Origin: Lentisphaeria bacterium UBA4640
GTDB taxonomy: Bacteria > Verrucomicrobiota > Lentisphaeria > Victivallales > UBA1829
Assembly: GCA_002405835.1 (NCBI GenBank)
Contig: DHMO01000065.1
Coordinates: 1 to 49,401, forward strand
Length of the DNA: 49,401 nt
Reading direction: 5' to 3'
Shown: positions 25,217 to 33,389 of the stretch, piece after piece
Layout of the letters: each line of letters opens with the position of its first letter
How positions within the stretch are numbered: position 1 is the first letter of the stretch
The notes under the pieces: model-generated
Databases searched by the model: none
What the model saw: only the letters and a program-made list of their open reading frames with translations
What the model was told of the DNA's origin: nothing
Position numbers and translations under genes: made by a program

Positions 25217-26698
25217 CTAAGCTATCACTTTTCCCCGAAATATGCGGAACTGGCGTGGAATCCGAACGGAGAAATCCGCTACGCAATCGAAGGCATCCGC
25301 ATGTTTGAAGGATTCATCCGTTTCGAAGCCGATGTCCCGTTTACATTCCGGCGTGAAGAAAACTGTTTCATCTGGGAGACGGAGGCGGATGCGTTCACTC
25401 TGTTTCTCCGGTTCGACGACTCCGCACCCATCGGCTCAGCGGAGCAGCTGCTGGAAGAATCCCGAAGCGAATGGAACAGATACTGGGAAGAAGGATTCGT
25501 GGAAATTCCCTCTGAAAACATTCAGAAGATGTATGATCTGGCGCAGTATCATCTGCGGATTTCCTCCACTCAGTGGGGAATGCCGACCGGAATTTTCGAT
25601 TCGCACTGGAACGGGCTCTATTTTGCATTCGATGAATATTTCGATTTCATGGGGCTTGCAACCAGCGGACATATGGAAACGGCGGCGAAAATTCCGGCGT
25701 TCCGTCACTCGCTCATCGGCTCCGCCCGGTTCCGCGTGGAGGGAGAAAAGACCGCCCGTGAACCCGGAGTCATTCTCTATCCGTGGGTCTCAAATGAAAA
25801 CGGACAGGAGAACTCGCGGCGCGGTTTCTGGTATGACCACATTTTCCATGCTTCGCACATCGCGCTCGCCGCATACGAAGCCTTCCGGTTCACCGGCGAC
25901 CGCAAACGGCTCGAAGAAATCTGGTATCCGCTCATCTGGGGATGCACGGAATGGCTCCGCGATTTCCATATTGTCCGCGGAGAAAACGGAACGGCGGAAA
26001 TCGGTGCCTGCACCGACCTTGAACGTCTGCGCGGAATGCGCCGCAATCCCTTCATGACCGCCTGCTCCGTCATCGCGACGCTCCGGGCGGCGGCGGAAAC
26101 GGGAAAACTCCTCGGACGCGATTCCGATCTGGTTGAACTCTGGAGCAAACTTGCGGAAGAGCTCAAAAGCAATCTTCCGCACAATGAATCACGCTATATC
26201 CCGTACAAAGGCTGTCCGGAAGAGGTTCATTCCATCGGTCAGTTCGCAGGAATTTTCCCTTACGGCGTGCTCTCTCCGCATGATCCGCTTCAGCACGGAG
26301 CATATCTCGATTATCTCCGGTCGCGCGAAGAGTGCGGCAAAATGTACGCCGGCACCGGAAGCGGGGTCTGCTCGTGGTATCAATGCTGGGAGGCTCTCAC
26401 GGAAAGCGCTCTCGGAAACGGAGAACGCGCATGCGAACTGCTGGAAGACCTCACGCTGGACTGCGGGTGTTTCGGCGAACTCTTTGAAATCGGATCATGC
26501 GGATACCGTCCCTGGTTCACGACCGCGGAAGCGCAAATGGTTCATGCGCTGAACAGCATGCTTCTGCAATTCAATCCGGACGGCTCCGCAAGAATCGCTC
26601 CGGCAGTCCCGCGATCCTGGAAAAACTTCCGCTTCCGTCTCCAGGGCAGAAACGGAACAAAAATCGAAGCAGAATTCCGGAACGGAATAAAATTATAA
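25217..26698 (+). pseudogene. Glycosidase fragment (six-hairpin type), N-terminus missing
   Basis: About 494 codons of a glycoside hydrolase of the (alpha/alpha)6 six-hairpin class. Recognisable segments are QWGMPTGIFDSHWNGLYFAFDEYFD, ILYPWVSNENGQENSRRGFWYDHIFHASHIALAAYEAF, YPLIWGCTEWLRDF and the terminal VPRSWKNFRFRLQGRNGTKIEAEF typical of GH65/GH95-like chains. The first recognisable residue is at about 25217 (LSYHFSPKYAELAW). The frame stays open back to 24887, but that part is the antisense of the AraC fragment, so the natural N-terminal beta-sandwich and start codon are gone. Possible translation from the artefactual upstream ATG at 24887 would give a 603-residue hybrid. Exact family uncertain. 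Confidence 0.75.
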
Positions 26699-26724
26699 AC
26701 AAAAAACGAAAGGCAGGTCACACA

Positions 26725-27465
26725 ATGAAACTTCACACAGTCGAAAGAAAGCGCTTCAAACGCAAATCCGGCAGATTTACGCTTATAGAACTCCTCGTTA
26801 CGATTGCCATCATCGCGATCCTCGCCGGGATGCTTCTGCCCGCATTGAACGCGGCTAGAGAAAAAGGACACGCAATCTCCTGTCTCTCCAATCTCAAATC
26901 GCTCGGAACGATCAACACCATGTATATGAACGACGCGGAAGGTTGGATGGTCTCCTTTGACGGCAAGTACAATTACGGCGACATCTGGCGCGATATGGGA
27001 ATGAAACTTCAGGCTCAGTCGCTCGGCTGCCCCTCCCGCGGAAAATCCGCAAAACCGTTCTGGACCGATGGAGAAGGACGCCTCCGCGTCGACGCGAACT
27101 CCATCTACGGTGCACACGGGTATCCCTGGAAAGGCGAATTCGACGACGGTCTCACCGGAAGTTTCTTCTACGGAACATCTCCGTCCGCATATTCGTTCAC
27201 GCGTCTTCTGATGTATAAAGTCCCAGGCAAATTCATTGTTTTCGGAGACAGTGCGCACCCGACAACCGCAAATGTGCAGTCCTACACGCTCTGCACCGAT
27301 GCGGCAAAGGGGAAAGTCCTGCGCTTTCAATTCCGTCACACAAAACGCGGCAATGCGGTTTTCGGCGACGGCTCCGCCCGGGCGCTCAGCACGCAGGAGG
27401 TCCGCGACTGTCACGGGGAAGGCGCGACCGCACTTGACGCCGCTCTGAACACCATTCAGCTTTAA
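26725..27465 (+). CDS. Prepilin-type N-terminal domain protein with H-X9-DG motif
   Basis: A 246-residue pseudopilin-like protein. After basic residues (KRFKRKSGR) comes FTLIELLVTIAIIAILAGML (about 19-38), the pilin helix and prepilin peptidase target, again with Arg rather than Gly before Phe. The C-terminal motif is intact: H-TKRGNAVFG-D-G. The ATG at 26725 follows AAAGGCAGG; the frame is open upstream into the glycosidase fragment but without reason to start there. The neighbouring order prepilin then secreted protein repeats the arrangement at 4419-7903. The probable role is surface display or secretion, with unknown partner. Confidence 0.85.
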   Translation: MKLHTVERKRFKRKSGRFTLIELLVTIAIIAILAGMLLPALNAAREKGHAISCLSNLKSLGTINTMYMNDAEGWMVSFDGKYNYGDIWRDMGMKLQAQSLGCPSRGKSAKPFWTDGEGRLRVDANSIYGAHGYPWKGEFDDGLTGSFFYGTSPSAYSFTRLLMYKVPGKFIVFGDSAHPTTANVQSYTLCTDAAKGKVLRFQFRHTKRGNAVFGDGSARALSTQEVRDCHGEGATALDAALNTIQL

Positions 27466-27482
27466 TTCCGGAGAAAAAACTC

Positions 27483-27719
27483 ATGAAACTGGTTCCGTTT
27501 TTTTCACTTTTCCTGATTCTGCTGAACTGCACGGCGGCAGAATCAACACCGTGGAAATTCTACCGTCATCAGTCCGTTCCGGAACAGGACGCTTCAGGGA
27601 AAGCCGATGGGAAGAATCTTTCCGCCTTCATCCGGAACGGAAAATGCGAGGCGGCCGTAAACACTGCGGAACTTCGCACAGGAACGGTGTTTTTCGAATT
27701 TGCCCGGAAGCAAAAATAA
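27483..27719 (+). pseudogene. Stub of a secreted protein (signal peptide plus about 60 residues)
   Basis: A 78-codon frame with a clear signal peptide (MKLVPFFSLFLILLNCTAAE) followed by a short beta-like segment ending FFEFARKQK and a stop. It lies 17 bases after the prepilin gene, the position held by the 904-residue glycosidase in the other unit. I interpret it as the remaining N-terminus of a truncated secreted enzyme. It could instead be a genuine small secreted protein; the sequence cannot decide. No downstream remnant of a catalytic domain is visible before the hairpins at 27744-27822. Confidence 0.5.
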
Positions 27720-27743
27720 CAAATATCCGGAAATAGAGGCGTT

Positions 27744-27770
27744 TAATTTTCTCAAATAATGAGAAAATTA
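27744..27770. repeat. Perfect AT-rich hairpin downstream of the stub
   Basis: Eleven-base perfect arms (27744-27754 and 27760-27770) with a 5-base loop AATAA. No T run follows on the plus strand. It may protect the 3' end of the mRNA or be an operator; the main terminator comes right after. Confidence 0.5.
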
Positions 27771-27777
27771 GAGAAAC

Positions 27778-27822
27778 AACGGCAAAAAACATAAAAAAAA
27801 TCAGTTTTTTTGCCGTTTTTCT
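27778..27822 (+). terminator. Terminator of the prepilin/stub unit
   Basis: Perfect 12-bp arms (27778-27789 and 27806-27817) with a 16-base loop are followed by T-rich sequence. It separates the decayed locus from the RRM gene. Confidence 0.7.
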
Positions 27823-27849
27823 TTTGCATTCTTGAAACGGACGTATAAG

Positions 27850-28062
27850 TTAATCGAAGAAAGCCAAAGTATACGATTGGCGTCGGCAGTTTCTCCGGGA
27901 GGGAAAAGGTCAAGCGCTGCGCAGACGGAGGACGAAGGGGAGCATTTCCGAGAAGAAATGTTCGAAATGGAACCGGAACAGATTCCGGTGCCGCAAGCAA
28001 TTGCACGATGACCGGAAACAGCTTCGGAGAAGACCCGGTCAAAATGGAGAAGCAAAGGTATC
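27850..28062 (+). promoter_or_regulatory. Long, structured upstream region of the RRM gene
   Basis: This gene-free stretch of about 210 bases between the terminator and the RRM start contains several short hairpins (for example GCCAA/TTGGC around 27860-27885 and CCGGAA/TTCCGG around 27972-27987). It also has a 17-codon ORF (27958-28011, starting MFEMEPEQ). A weak promoter (TTGCAT at 27824, TAAGTT at 27846, 16-base spacer) would make it a 5' untranslated leader. This is consistent with post-transcriptional control, as for many cold-regulated RNA-binding proteins, but that is inference. Confidence 0.3.
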
Positions 28063-28407
28063 ATGAAGAGTATTTATGTAGGCAATCTGCCTTACAGCGC
28101 AACCGAAGACGAAGTCCGCGATCTTTTTTCCCAGCATGGAGAAGTCACCCGCGTCAAACTCGTAATCGATAGAGAGACAAACCGTCCGAAAGGCTTCGGC
28201 TTCGTCGAAATGGATGACAACGGCGCGGCCGGTGCAATCCAGGCTCTTGACGGCAGCGAATTCGGCGGAAGAAGACTCCGCATCAACGAGGCTCGCGAGC
28301 GCGCAGAGCGTCCGCAGCGCTCCTTCGGCGACCGCCCGAGACGCTTCGACGGCCCCCGCGACGGCGGTTTCCGTCCGCGTGAAAACCGTCCTCCCAGAGA
28401 GTTCTGA
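28063..28407 (+). CDS. RNA-binding protein with one RRM domain and an Arg-rich tail
   Basis: A 114-residue protein of the bacterial RRM (glycine/arginine-rich RNA-binding) type. Residues 1-80 form the RRM: RNP2 is IYVGNLPY (about 4-11) and RNP1 is KGFGFVEM (about 43-50), with the expected spacing. The tail is rich in Arg, Pro and Phe (SFGDRPRRFDGPRDGGFRPRE) and should be unfolded and RNA-binding. AAAGGT precedes the ATG. Such proteins in cyanobacteria and some other bacteria respond to cold; role here unknown. A terminator follows at 28437. Confidence 0.92.
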   Translation: MKSIYVGNLPYSATEDEVRDLFSQHGEVTRVKLVIDRETNRPKGFGFVEMDDNGAAGAIQALDGSEFGGRRLRINEARERAERPQRSFGDRPRRFDGPRDGGFRPRENRPPREF

Positions 28408-28436
28408 ATTTAATTTTTCAGAAAAAAAAAATTCAC

Positions 28437-28473
28437 GGCTTTCGGTTGCCTCCCGGGATCGAAAGCCCTTTTT
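28437..28473 (+). terminator. Terminator between the RRM and AraC genes
   Basis: Eight-base arms GGCTTTCG (28437-28444) and CGAAAGCC (28460-28467) are followed by CTTTTT. The downstream AraC start codon comes only five bases after, so the terminator may regulate read-through into it. Confidence 0.65.
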
Positions 28474-28477
28474 ATTT

Positions 28478-29293
28478 ATGCCCGCTACAAAAGAAACAAT
28501 CTTTGTTCTGCCCCCCGCGGATTTCGACAACCCGCTCATCCTCTGCGCCGCCGGAATCACGCACCCCGACCGCCGCTACCGCGTCCGCCGCGAATGCGAA
28601 GACCTTACCGTGCTCGAATACATCGTCTCCGGAAAGGGTCACCTCCGGTTCGAGGGCAATTCCTGCGAAGTCAACGCGGGAGACGTCTATCTGATTCATC
28701 CATATACCCATCATGAATACCATGCCGACTGGGAGAACCCGTGGGAAAAAATCTGGTTCAATCTCCGCGGTCCGCTCGTCAAAAGCCTCATCGAAGTCTA
28801 TCGGCTCACCGACGCCGTTCACTTTCCCGCCTGCCCGCTCGAACAGGAGTTCCGTGATGCACTGAAAACCGCGCGGACGCGTCCGGCGGATTCCTACACG
28901 CAGCTTTCACTCGCGCTGCACCGGATTTTCGCCGGACTCAACCGGTGGCGTCAGCAGCATCCGGAAACACGCAAGTCGCCGGAAGGGCTGAAGCTGAAAA
29001 CTCATCTCGACCGCCATTGGCGCCGCTCCGTTCCGCTGGAGGAACTGGCAAAGCTCATCGGACGCTCCCGTTCACAGGTCATGCGGATTTTCCAGCACGA
29101 CTGGAACACCACGCCCTGTCAGTACATTCAGCAGCAGAGGCTGGATCTCGCAAAGCAGTATCTGGAAAACACAGAAGCGAAAATCTCCCAGATCGCGGAG
29201 TTCGTCGGCTTCCGCGACGAATTCTATTTTTCCAACTGGTTCAAAGAAAAAACAGGCGTTTCCCCGCTCTTCTACCGCCGCGAAAAACAATAA
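28478..29293 (+). CDS. AraC-family transcriptional regulator
   Basis: A 271-residue cytoplasmic regulator. The N-terminal half is a cupin-like sensor (YIVSGKGHLRFEGNSCEVNAGDVYLIHPYTHHEYHADW, about 45-85). The C-terminal 100 residues are the double helix-turn-helix: VPLEELAKLIGRSRSQVMRIFQHDW and ISQIAEFVGFRDEFYFSNWFKEKTGVSPLFYRR. The frame extends upstream into the RRM gene, but the ATG at 28478 is the first one after the terminator. It has no ribosome-binding site, so expression may be low or leaderless. It is not clearly linked to a target; the decayed carbohydrate locus is just upstream. Confidence 0.88.
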   Translation: MPATKETIFVLPPADFDNPLILCAAGITHPDRRYRVRRECEDLTVLEYIVSGKGHLRFEGNSCEVNAGDVYLIHPYTHHEYHADWENPWEKIWFNLRGPLVKSLIEVYRLTDAVHFPACPLEQEFRDALKTARTRPADSYTQLSLALHRIFAGLNRWRQQHPETRKSPEGLKLKTHLDRHWRRSVPLEELAKLIGRSRSQVMRIFQHDWNTTPCQYIQQQRLDLAKQYLENTEAKISQIAEFVGFRDEFYFSNWFKEKTGVSPLFYRREKQ

Positions 29294-29340
29294 TCACGGA
29301 TTTTTCCCGTTCCCTCTGCAAAAAAAACAAAAGGAACCAC

Positions 29341-29368
29341 TTGAAAAATCGCAAAAAAAGAGTATCTT
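29341..29368 (+). promoter_or_regulatory. Promoter of the folD-containing operon
   Basis: TTGAAA (29341-29346), a 16-base spacer and TATCTT (29363-29368). It precedes the ATG at 29396, which has GGAAGG as ribosome-binding site. Confidence 0.55.
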
Positions 29369-29395
29369 GTCAAGAAACTATGGAAGGTTGAAGTC

Positions 29396-29743
29396 ATGAA
29401 ACATATTCTAGCTCTGTTCGCCCTGCTTCTGCTGCCGGCAGCGGTCTTTGCCGACACCCCCGATCAGGATCCCGTACTCCTGAAAGGACGCCTGGCAGTA
29501 ATGGAGGCTCAGCGGAACAAAGAGATGCGGAATCTGACCGAAACCAGAATGAAACACATCCGCACCGACAAAAATCTCAAGCGGATGCACGACAACATCA
29601 TGATCATGCACCGCAACCTCGCGCTCGCGCTCGACACGAAAAAAGACGTCCGAGAAATCAATGACCGGCTCATCCAGCTCGACGAAGAGATCAAAGCGCT
29701 GCAGAAAAAAATCGACACCCTGAACAAGACGGAGAAGAAATAA
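29396..29743 (+). CDS. Small exported coiled-coil protein of unknown function
   Basis: A 115-residue protein with a signal peptide (MKHILALFALLLLPAAVFADT, cleavage after VFA) and a mature part that is almost wholly charged alpha-helix (RLAVMEAQRNKEMRNLTETRMKH, later QLDEEIKALQKKIDTLNK), probably coiled coil. It should be periplasmic. The stop overlaps the folD start by one base (TAATG), so translation is coupled. No known domain recognised. Confidence 0.8.
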   Translation: MKHILALFALLLLPAAVFADTPDQDPVLLKGRLAVMEAQRNKEMRNLTETRMKHIRTDKNLKRMHDNIMIMHRNLALALDTKKDVREINDRLIQLDEEIKALQKKIDTLNKTEKK

Positions 29744-30624
29744 TGGCGGAAATCATCATCGACGGCAAGGCGGTCGCCGCCGCGGTAAACGCGGAAAACG
29801 CGCGCAAGTGCGAGGAACTGGCAAAGAAATACGGACGCCGTCCCGGTCTCGCGGTCGTGCTCGTCGGCGACGATCCCGCATCTCAGGTATACGTCTCCTC
29901 CAAAGTCAAAAAATGCGGTGAGCTCGGCATCTATTCCGAAAAAATCGTACTCCTGAAAGATTCCACTCAGCAGCAGGTTCTTGACGTCATCGACTCCCTG
30001 AACAAAAATCCGGAAATCCACGGAATCCTCGTCCAGTCCCCGCCCCCGCCGCAGATCAACGAAGAGGAAATCATCCTCGCCATCGACCCGAAAAAGGACG
30101 TCGACTGTTTCCATCCGTACAACACCGGGCGGATGCTTCAGGGCGACCTGACCGGCAACCTCCCCTGCACCCCCGCGGGTGTCATGGAACTGCTGAAATA
30201 CTACAAACTCCCGACCTCCGGAAAACGCGCCGTGGTCCTCGGACGCTCCAACATCGTCGGCAAACCGATGATGTGCCTGCTCTCCGGCAAGGGCGCGGAT
30301 GCAACCGTCACACTCTGCCACTCCCGCACGCGCGATTTGGCGGAGGAGCTCCGCCGCGCGGACATCATCGTCGCGGCAATCGGCAAACCGGAATTCGTGA
30401 AAGGCGACATGGTCAAGGAAGGCGCAGTGGTCATCGACGTCGGAATCAACCGCATCCCGGACGCCTCGGCGGCGAAAGGATACCGCATCGTCGGAGATGT
30501 TGCGTTCGATGAAGTCGCGCCGAAAGCATACGCGATCACCCCCGTTCCGGGCGGAGTCGGCCCCATGACCATCGCCATGCTCATGCGCAACGCCATTCAC
30601 AGCATGGAACGCATCCTCGGCTGA
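29743..30624 (+). CDS. folD: Methylenetetrahydrofolate dehydrogenase/cyclohydrolase
   Basis: This 293-residue bifunctional cytoplasmic enzyme interconverts 5,10-methylene- and 10-formyl-tetrahydrofolate with NADP. Hallmarks: LAVVLVGDDPASQVYVSSKVKKC (about 38-60, with Tyr and Lys catalytic), GILVQSPPPPQINEEEII, KDVDCFHPYN, GRSNIVGKPM (NADP-binding) and the terminal TPVPGGVGPMTIAMLM. The second motif has SPPPPQ where most FolD have QLPLP, a small oddity. Length is normal. Confidence 0.96.
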   Translation: MAEIIIDGKAVAAAVNAENARKCEELAKKYGRRPGLAVVLVGDDPASQVYVSSKVKKCGELGIYSEKIVLLKDSTQQQVLDVIDSLNKNPEIHGILVQSPPPPQINEEEIILAIDPKKDVDCFHPYNTGRMLQGDLTGNLPCTPAGVMELLKYYKLPTSGKRAVVLGRSNIVGKPMMCLLSGKGADATVTLCHSRTRDLAEELRRADIIVAAIGKPEFVKGDMVKEGAVVIDVGINRIPDASAAKGYRIVGDVAFDEVAPKAYAITPVPGGVGPMTIAMLMRNAIHSMERILG

Positions 30625-30696
30625 TATCCGTTCCGTGACAGGGAAACGGACGTTTGTGCAATAAAGTCTCCCAGGAGACAGAAGAAGGCTTGAAAT

Positions 30697-32124
30697 TTGA
30701 ATACGACAATTTACAGTTTTACGATTCTGATCGCAATTCTCGCGATTCTGATCGTCTACTGCGCGCACATGCGGATCCGCATTATGATTCTGCGGAAAAA
30801 ACTCGCGGATTCCTACCACAAGCGCGCGGAAACAACACGCTTCATGGATATTTTTGCGCGCAACCTCCGCGGCAACGATGAAGTCGACACCTGGATGAAC
30901 ACCGCCGCCCGTTACGTCGGCGACCTCGTTGAAGCGCAGTCCATCTGCGTGTTCGCGCTTGAGGGCGACTACCTCCGCGCCGTCGGCGTCTTCGGAGCGT
31001 TCCCCCTGCTCTCCAACCGCCGCGCGGGCGACTACGTCCTCACGAAACCGAAATACATTCTCGAAACCCTGAAGCGCGAGCGCTGCAAAATCGGAACCGG
31101 CTTCATCGGTGAAGTGGCGGAAAAGCGCGAAGATGTTTTCCTGCCCGATCCGACCGTCGACCCGCGCATCAGTGATTTCCTCAACTCCGCCGTTCCGATC
31201 CACTCCCTCATGGCGGTTCCGCTCGTCAACGAGGGGCAAGTCTCCGGCGTCATCTGCGCAGTCAACAGCAAACACATGGATATGCCGTTCACGACCGAGC
31301 AGTTCGGACGCTTCAAATTCATCGCCTCGCAGGTGGTTCTCGCCCAGAACATCATCCAGGTTTATTCAACCCTCAGCGAACAGCAGCGCATCAATCAGGA
31401 ACTGGCCTTCGCGCGCAACCTCCAGCTCTCCCTCATGCCGAAACGCTTCCCGATGTGGGGACGCTTCATCATCCACGCCTTCACACGCGCCTCGAAAGAG
31501 GTCAGCGGAGATTTCTACGATTTCGTGCAGATCGACGACGACCGTCTGCTCGTCGTCATCGGCGACGCCTGCGGCAAGGGGATTCCCGCCTGCATGATCA
31601 TGGCAATGACCCGCTCGTTCATCCGCGCCAACATCGGACATTTCACCTCGCTCAAGGAACTCCTCCGGGAACTCAACACGAACCTCTACCGCGACACCGT
31701 CGACGAGCGTTACATCACCCTCGGCTGCTGTCTGATCGACAAGAAGGAATCAACCATTGAGTACGCCCGCGCGGGTCACACGCCGCTTCTGCTTTACCTG
31801 CGCGAACACACCCGCGCAATCAACCCGGACGGCTCCGCGCTCGGACTGCTCCCCTCCGAACTCTCCGACTTCGACACTCTCTGCACGGAAGTCACCCCGC
31901 AGACAACCATGCTCATGTTCACGGACGGTATCAACGAAGCAACCAACGAACGCGACGAGTTCTTCGGCATTCCGCGCCTGACCGAAATCTACAAGGACAG
32001 CTGTGTCCGCGGCGACTCGCTCGAAGGCACAATCGACACCATCATGAAGGCGGTCGACACCTACTCCGAAGTTCCGAAAGACCAGGAGGACGATCAGACG
32101 ATGGTCCTCATCAAACATATTTAA
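30697..32124 (+). CDS. GAF-domain PP2C-type serine phosphatase (RsbU/SpoIIE family)
   Basis: A 475-residue membrane-linked signalling protein. One N-terminal transmembrane helix (SFTILIAILAILIVYCAHM, about 6-24) is followed by a GAF sensor (about 65-220) and a PP2C/SpoIIE phosphatase domain (about 250-475). The latter shows KEVSGDFYDFVQID, LVVIGDACGKGIPACMIMA and the metal-binding end LMFTDGINEATNERDEFFG and DDQTMVLI. Such phosphatases control anti-sigma-factor antagonist partners, but no anti-sigma or STAS gene lies nearby. The start is a TTG at 30697 with AGAAGG eight bases upstream. Confidence 0.9.
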   Translation: MNTTIYSFTILIAILAILIVYCAHMRIRIMILRKKLADSYHKRAETTRFMDIFARNLRGNDEVDTWMNTAARYVGDLVEAQSICVFALEGDYLRAVGVFGAFPLLSNRRAGDYVLTKPKYILETLKRERCKIGTGFIGEVAEKREDVFLPDPTVDPRISDFLNSAVPIHSLMAVPLVNEGQVSGVICAVNSKHMDMPFTTEQFGRFKFIASQVVLAQNIIQVYSTLSEQQRINQELAFARNLQLSLMPKRFPMWGRFIIHAFTRASKEVSGDFYDFVQIDDDRLLVVIGDACGKGIPACMIMAMTRSFIRANIGHFTSLKELLRELNTNLYRDTVDERYITLGCCLIDKKESTIEYARAGHTPLLLYLREHTRAINPDGSALGLLPSELSDFDTLCTEVTPQTTMLMFTDGINEATNERDEFFGIPRLTEIYKDSCVRGDSLEGTIDTIMKAVDTYSEVPKDQEDDQTMVLIKHI

Positions 32125-32135
32125 GGAGGTTCCGC

Positions 32136-32411
32136 ATGAAGATTTTTCTGATTCTCCTTTCCGCCCTGCTTCTCGCCGGATGCTCCTCAACCGGTTCCGC
32201 AAAAAAGCCGCCGAAACGGGAGGACGTCTCCACGGAAAGCGGCTGGAAAAAATTCATGGCGAAACAGGAGGAGGAAGACAAGCGGTTTCACCGCATGGAT
32301 TCAAGACAGCTCGACAATTATCAGGTCTTCCCGTGGCGCGAAGGCGGACGGAGAAGCGAAACCATTTATGAAAATCGCAACAAGTCGGTGTTTACCGACG
32401 GATGGTGGTGA
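32136..32411 (+). CDS. Small lipoprotein, unknown
   Basis: A 91-residue protein with a lipoprotein signal: MKIFLILLSALLLAGCSST (lipobox LAGC, Cys about 16). The mature part is charged (KREDVSTESGWKKFMAKQEEEDKRF) and ends in RNKSVFTDGWW. It starts after an AAGGAGG site, 11 bases past the phosphatase, and ends 3 bases before hldD, so it is within the operon. Family not recognised. Confidence 0.8.
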   Translation: MKIFLILLSALLLAGCSSTGSAKKPPKREDVSTESGWKKFMAKQEEEDKRFHRMDSRQLDNYQVFPWREGGRRSETIYENRNKSVFTDGWW

Positions 32412-32414
32412 AAA

Positions 32415-33389
32415 ATGAAATACATTGTTACCGGCGGAGCGGGACTCATCGGCGGAGCCGTGGTCGCCGCATTGAACGAAGCGGGAGAAGATGACATCCT
32501 CATCGTCGATCATCTCGGAACTTCCGAAAAATGGAAAAACCTGCGCGGTCTCCAGTACACCGATTATCTGGAAAAGGATATCTTCCGCCGTCTCCTCTAT
32601 GAAGGCAAATTCAACGACACCGGAATCAAGGCGGTCTTCCATCTCGGCGCGTGTTCCTCCACAACAGAGCGCGACGCCAGTTACCTTGCCGACAACAATT
32701 TCAACGTCACAAAGGAGCTCGCCGCATTCTCGGTCTCCAACCAGGCGCATTTCCTTTATGCTTCCAGCGCAGCAACTTACGGCGCCGGAGAGCACGGTTA
32801 CATTGACAACGAAGAGAAGATGCACGAGCTGCGCCCGCTGAACATGTACGGCTACTCCAAACTCATGTTCGACCTCTGGGCGAAACGCACCGGAATTCTC
32901 CGTTCCATCACCGGCATGAAGTTCACAAACGTCTTCGGTCCCAACGAAAAGCACAAAGGCCCGATGCGCAGCATGGTTCTGCGCTCCTTCGAACAGATCA
33001 CCTCGCGCGGCTACGTCGAGCTCTTCCGCTCCGACCGCCCCGAATATGCGGACGGCGAACAGAAGCGCGACTTCATCTACGTCAAAGACGTCGCTCAGAT
33101 GATTCTCGCCCTCATGGAGCATAACGCAAAGGGCATCTACAACATCGGCAGCGGACGCGCCGAAAGCTGGAACGCGCTCGCTACCGCAGTGTTCAAAGCT
33201 CTCGGCAAAACGCCGGACATCCGTTACATCGACATGCCCGACACGCTCAAAGGCAAGTATCAGTACTTCACCAAAGCCGACATGACCAAGTTCAACGCCC
33301 TGAACACCGGACGCGGCGCGCATCCGCTCGAAGAGACTGTCGCAGACTACGTCCGGAATCATCTCGTCCCCGAAAGCAAGGAAGCATGA
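32415..33389 (+). CDS. hldD: ADP-L-glycero-D-manno-heptose 6-epimerase
   Basis: This 324-residue cytoplasmic enzyme makes the heptose donor for the LPS inner core. It is an extended SDR: the NAD(P)-binding start is MKYIVTGGAGLIGGAVV (the usual GGAGFIG has Phe; here Leu), the catalytic Y-x3-K is in NMYGYSKLMFD, and HLGACSSTTERD and FTNVFGPNEKHKG fit the HldD family. Its presence shows an LPS-type outer membrane. It is followed by an overlapping lipoprotein gene. Confidence 0.93.
   Translation: MKYIVTGGAGLIGGAVVAALNEAGEDDILIVDHLGTSEKWKNLRGLQYTDYLEKDIFRRLLYEGKFNDTGIKAVFHLGACSSTTERDASYLADNNFNVTKELAAFSVSNQAHFLYASSAATYGAGEHGYIDNEEKMHELRPLNMYGYSKLMFDLWAKRTGILRSITGMKFTNVFGPNEKHKGPMRSMVLRSFEQITSRGYVELFRSDRPEYADGEQKRDFIYVKDVAQMILALMEHNAKGIYNIGSGRAESWNALATAVFKALGKTPDIRYIDMPDTLKGKYQYFTKADMTKFNALNTGRGAHPLEETVADYVRNHLVPESKEA

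Noticed and set aside
30654..30881. 75-codon frame starting with GTG ahead of the GAF-PP2C gene
   Set aside because: It overlaps the phosphatase start in another frame; the TTG at 30697 has a better ribosome site and gives the full protein.
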